From NCBI GenBank assembly GCA_964019415.1, contig OZ025869.1:6396882-6460881 (forward strand): DNA of 64,000 bases, in the 5' to 3' direction. The notes beneath the pieces are model-generated. The model searched no databases and was not told the DNA's origin. It was given only the letters and a program-made list of their open reading frames with translations. The first letter of the stretch is position 1, and each line of letters opens with the position of its first letter. The translations under genes were made by a program, and so were the position numbers. The DNA is from Ianthella basta (Eukaryota > Porifera > Demospongiae > Verongiida > Ianthellidae). Of this stretch, positions 62,999 to 64,000 are shown piece after piece.

Positions 62999-64000
62999 TG
63001 ATACATAAGAGGACAGACAGACTTCCTTTGTGCAGTAGTTGGCCATGGATCAGCAGAGACAACCTCCTGCATCTTTGCAGAATTTGTGGGCAGTGCTTTG
63101 GCAGAGACCGAATGAGAGTCACATACTTTACACAGGAATATGCTGAAAGGCTAGAGTCATCACTGATGGTGAATGTGAACCTGGACAAAGAGGACATACA
63201 CCTAAAAAAGTTTTGTAACACCTGCTACCGGGCCATGACGAGGTAAGAGGGTGCAATTACACAGTATACAGTGAAATTTCAAAATTACATAGTTTTGCAC
63301 CAGCCGTCATTATGGCATCGTCACTTTCTGCATAGTCATGAAGAGGCAAAAAGGATAGGCAACTACAGAATGATCAGCATAATAGTGGCAGAGTGGACAC
63401 AACACAGCAACAACTGTCAGACATGCGGGTAAACTGTCTAATGAACTATATACATGAGACATAACCATAACCACGAACATGATCATGCATGTTCTCGCAC
63501 GTACATGCAGCCTCTCTTCAAATCAACTGAAAGGGGGTAGACCCAGAAAAAATGTGTAAAGGAAGGGGGTGTGCGTCTCAAGATACAAATGTTGCGGGGC
63601 TGATAAGCTTTATATCAGAAATGAGCAGCAATATTCCATCCCAGAAGCCACAGGAGATGGACTATCTCGACACAGATTTCCTCCTGCCACCACCACCACC
63701 AATCACCATCACATCTGTGACCTGTCCATTTTGCCTGGCGGTACTAGAAGTGCCGATATCACTGTCATGTGGGCACACAGTGTGCAGAGATTGCCTAGTG
63801 AAAGCCTTTCATTACATGCCTACTCACCCCAGATGTTCATGCTGTTCCACTGCCATTGGGAGCACAGCTGACATCAGACCGCCACCAGATTTAATTCTGG
63901 AGGTGATTCATTCACTTAGTATGAAGTGCTGTAAGCTGCAGTGTGAAGCCATTGTCAACCTACAGAGTTTGAGGCAGCACTATAAAGCACCACATACACC
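62999..64000 (+). CDS. RAG1-like N-terminal zinc-binding region (partial gene, runs off window)
   Basis: Exon 1 (62999-63242): LLHLCRICGQCFGRDRMRVT ... DIHLKKFCNTCYRAMT, donor AG|GTAAGA. Exon 2 (63336-63428), acceptor TTTCTGCATAG: HEEAKRIGNYRMISIIVAEW, THS-like NNCQTC, donor GG|GTAAAC. A short exon 3 (63511-63555) gives LKGGRPRKN. Exon 4 (from about 63608 or 63629): PPPPPITITSVTCPFCLAVL, LSCGHTVCRDCLVKAF, RCSCC (C3HC4 RING), then ILEVIHSLSMKCCKLQCEAI and LRQHYKAPH (C2H2). All visible junctions are phase 2 and keep one open frame. Vertebrate RAG1 has the same order: HLCRIC...FCxxCW, W-x-x-C-x-I-C, RING, then K-C-x4-C...H-x4-H. In RAG1 this region dimerises, binds zinc and carries E3 ubiquitin ligase activity. 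Whether a catalytic core follows is not visible. It could be RAG1-like, a ProtoRAG/RAG-like transposon gene, or an N-terminal-only (N-RAG-TP type) mobile element gene. Confidence 0.78.

Noticed and set aside
63569-63871. 100-codon frame ADKLYIRNEQQYSIPEATGD... overlapping the RING exon
   Set aside because: The adjacent frame carries the complete C3HC4 RING and C2H2 ligands and fits the splice phases; this one is a shadow.

Overview
The window is animal DNA from an intron-rich, repeat-rich, AT-leaning genome, not a prokaryote. Short exons are bounded by GT/AG sites, long (CA)n, (TA)n and (GA)n arrays are present, there is a 200-N scaffold gap, and transposon remnants of many superfamilies are nested in one another. 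The mix (R2-clade retroelements with restriction-like endonuclease, Penelope-like elements with GIY-YIG, tyrosine-recombinase pieces, Harbinger, Tc1/mariner, pogo, Helitron-like and sponge/cnidarian-style host fragments) suggests a non-bilaterian marine invertebrate, most plausibly a sponge. That assignment is inference.

Layout. 0.2-2.0 kb (-): a BEN-domain gene with a tandem 41-aa repeat. 2.3-9.6 kb and 17.7-22.7 kb: arrays of broken R2-clade-like non-LTR elements, often joined head-to-tail at (GA)n 3' tails, together with two copies of a tyrosine-recombinase-like fragment directly upstream of a retroelement 5' end. 7.6-10.8 kb is a deleted copy of 19.5-26.9 kb. 11-16 kb: a CXC-type fragment, a possible terminal exon and a second nuclease-type retroelement remnant. 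23-29 kb: exons of a transposon-associated protein family, Harbinger remnants, a TIR element that captured a RecQ helicase fragment, and a Penelope-like C-terminus. 29-42 kb: sparse, with microsatellites, hairpins, MITEs and duplicated low-copy segments. 42.6-43.4 kb: a complete TIR element with AT-hook and HTH coding remnants. 44-47 kb: divergent exons of transposon-type genes. 47-50 kb: two Tc1/mariner copies, one nearly intact. 50-55 kb: a second BEN-protein-like N-terminus next to the gap, a CRE cluster, an inverted Penelope-like element, and a PIF1 helicase plus OTU-like tail. 56.9 kb: an intact CCCH zinc-finger ORF. 58.7 kb: a retroelement C-terminus. 61.4-62 kb (-): a small multi-exon gene.

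The most notable item is at the right edge (62,999-64,000, +). Three or four phase-compatible exons encode, in order, a CxxC...CxxC zinc module, a second CxxC, a short basic GGRPRK motif, a C3HC4 RING and a C2H2 finger. This is collinear with the N-terminal zinc region of vertebrate RAG1. The reading frame runs off the window, so it cannot be seen here whether a RAG1/Transib-type catalytic core follows.
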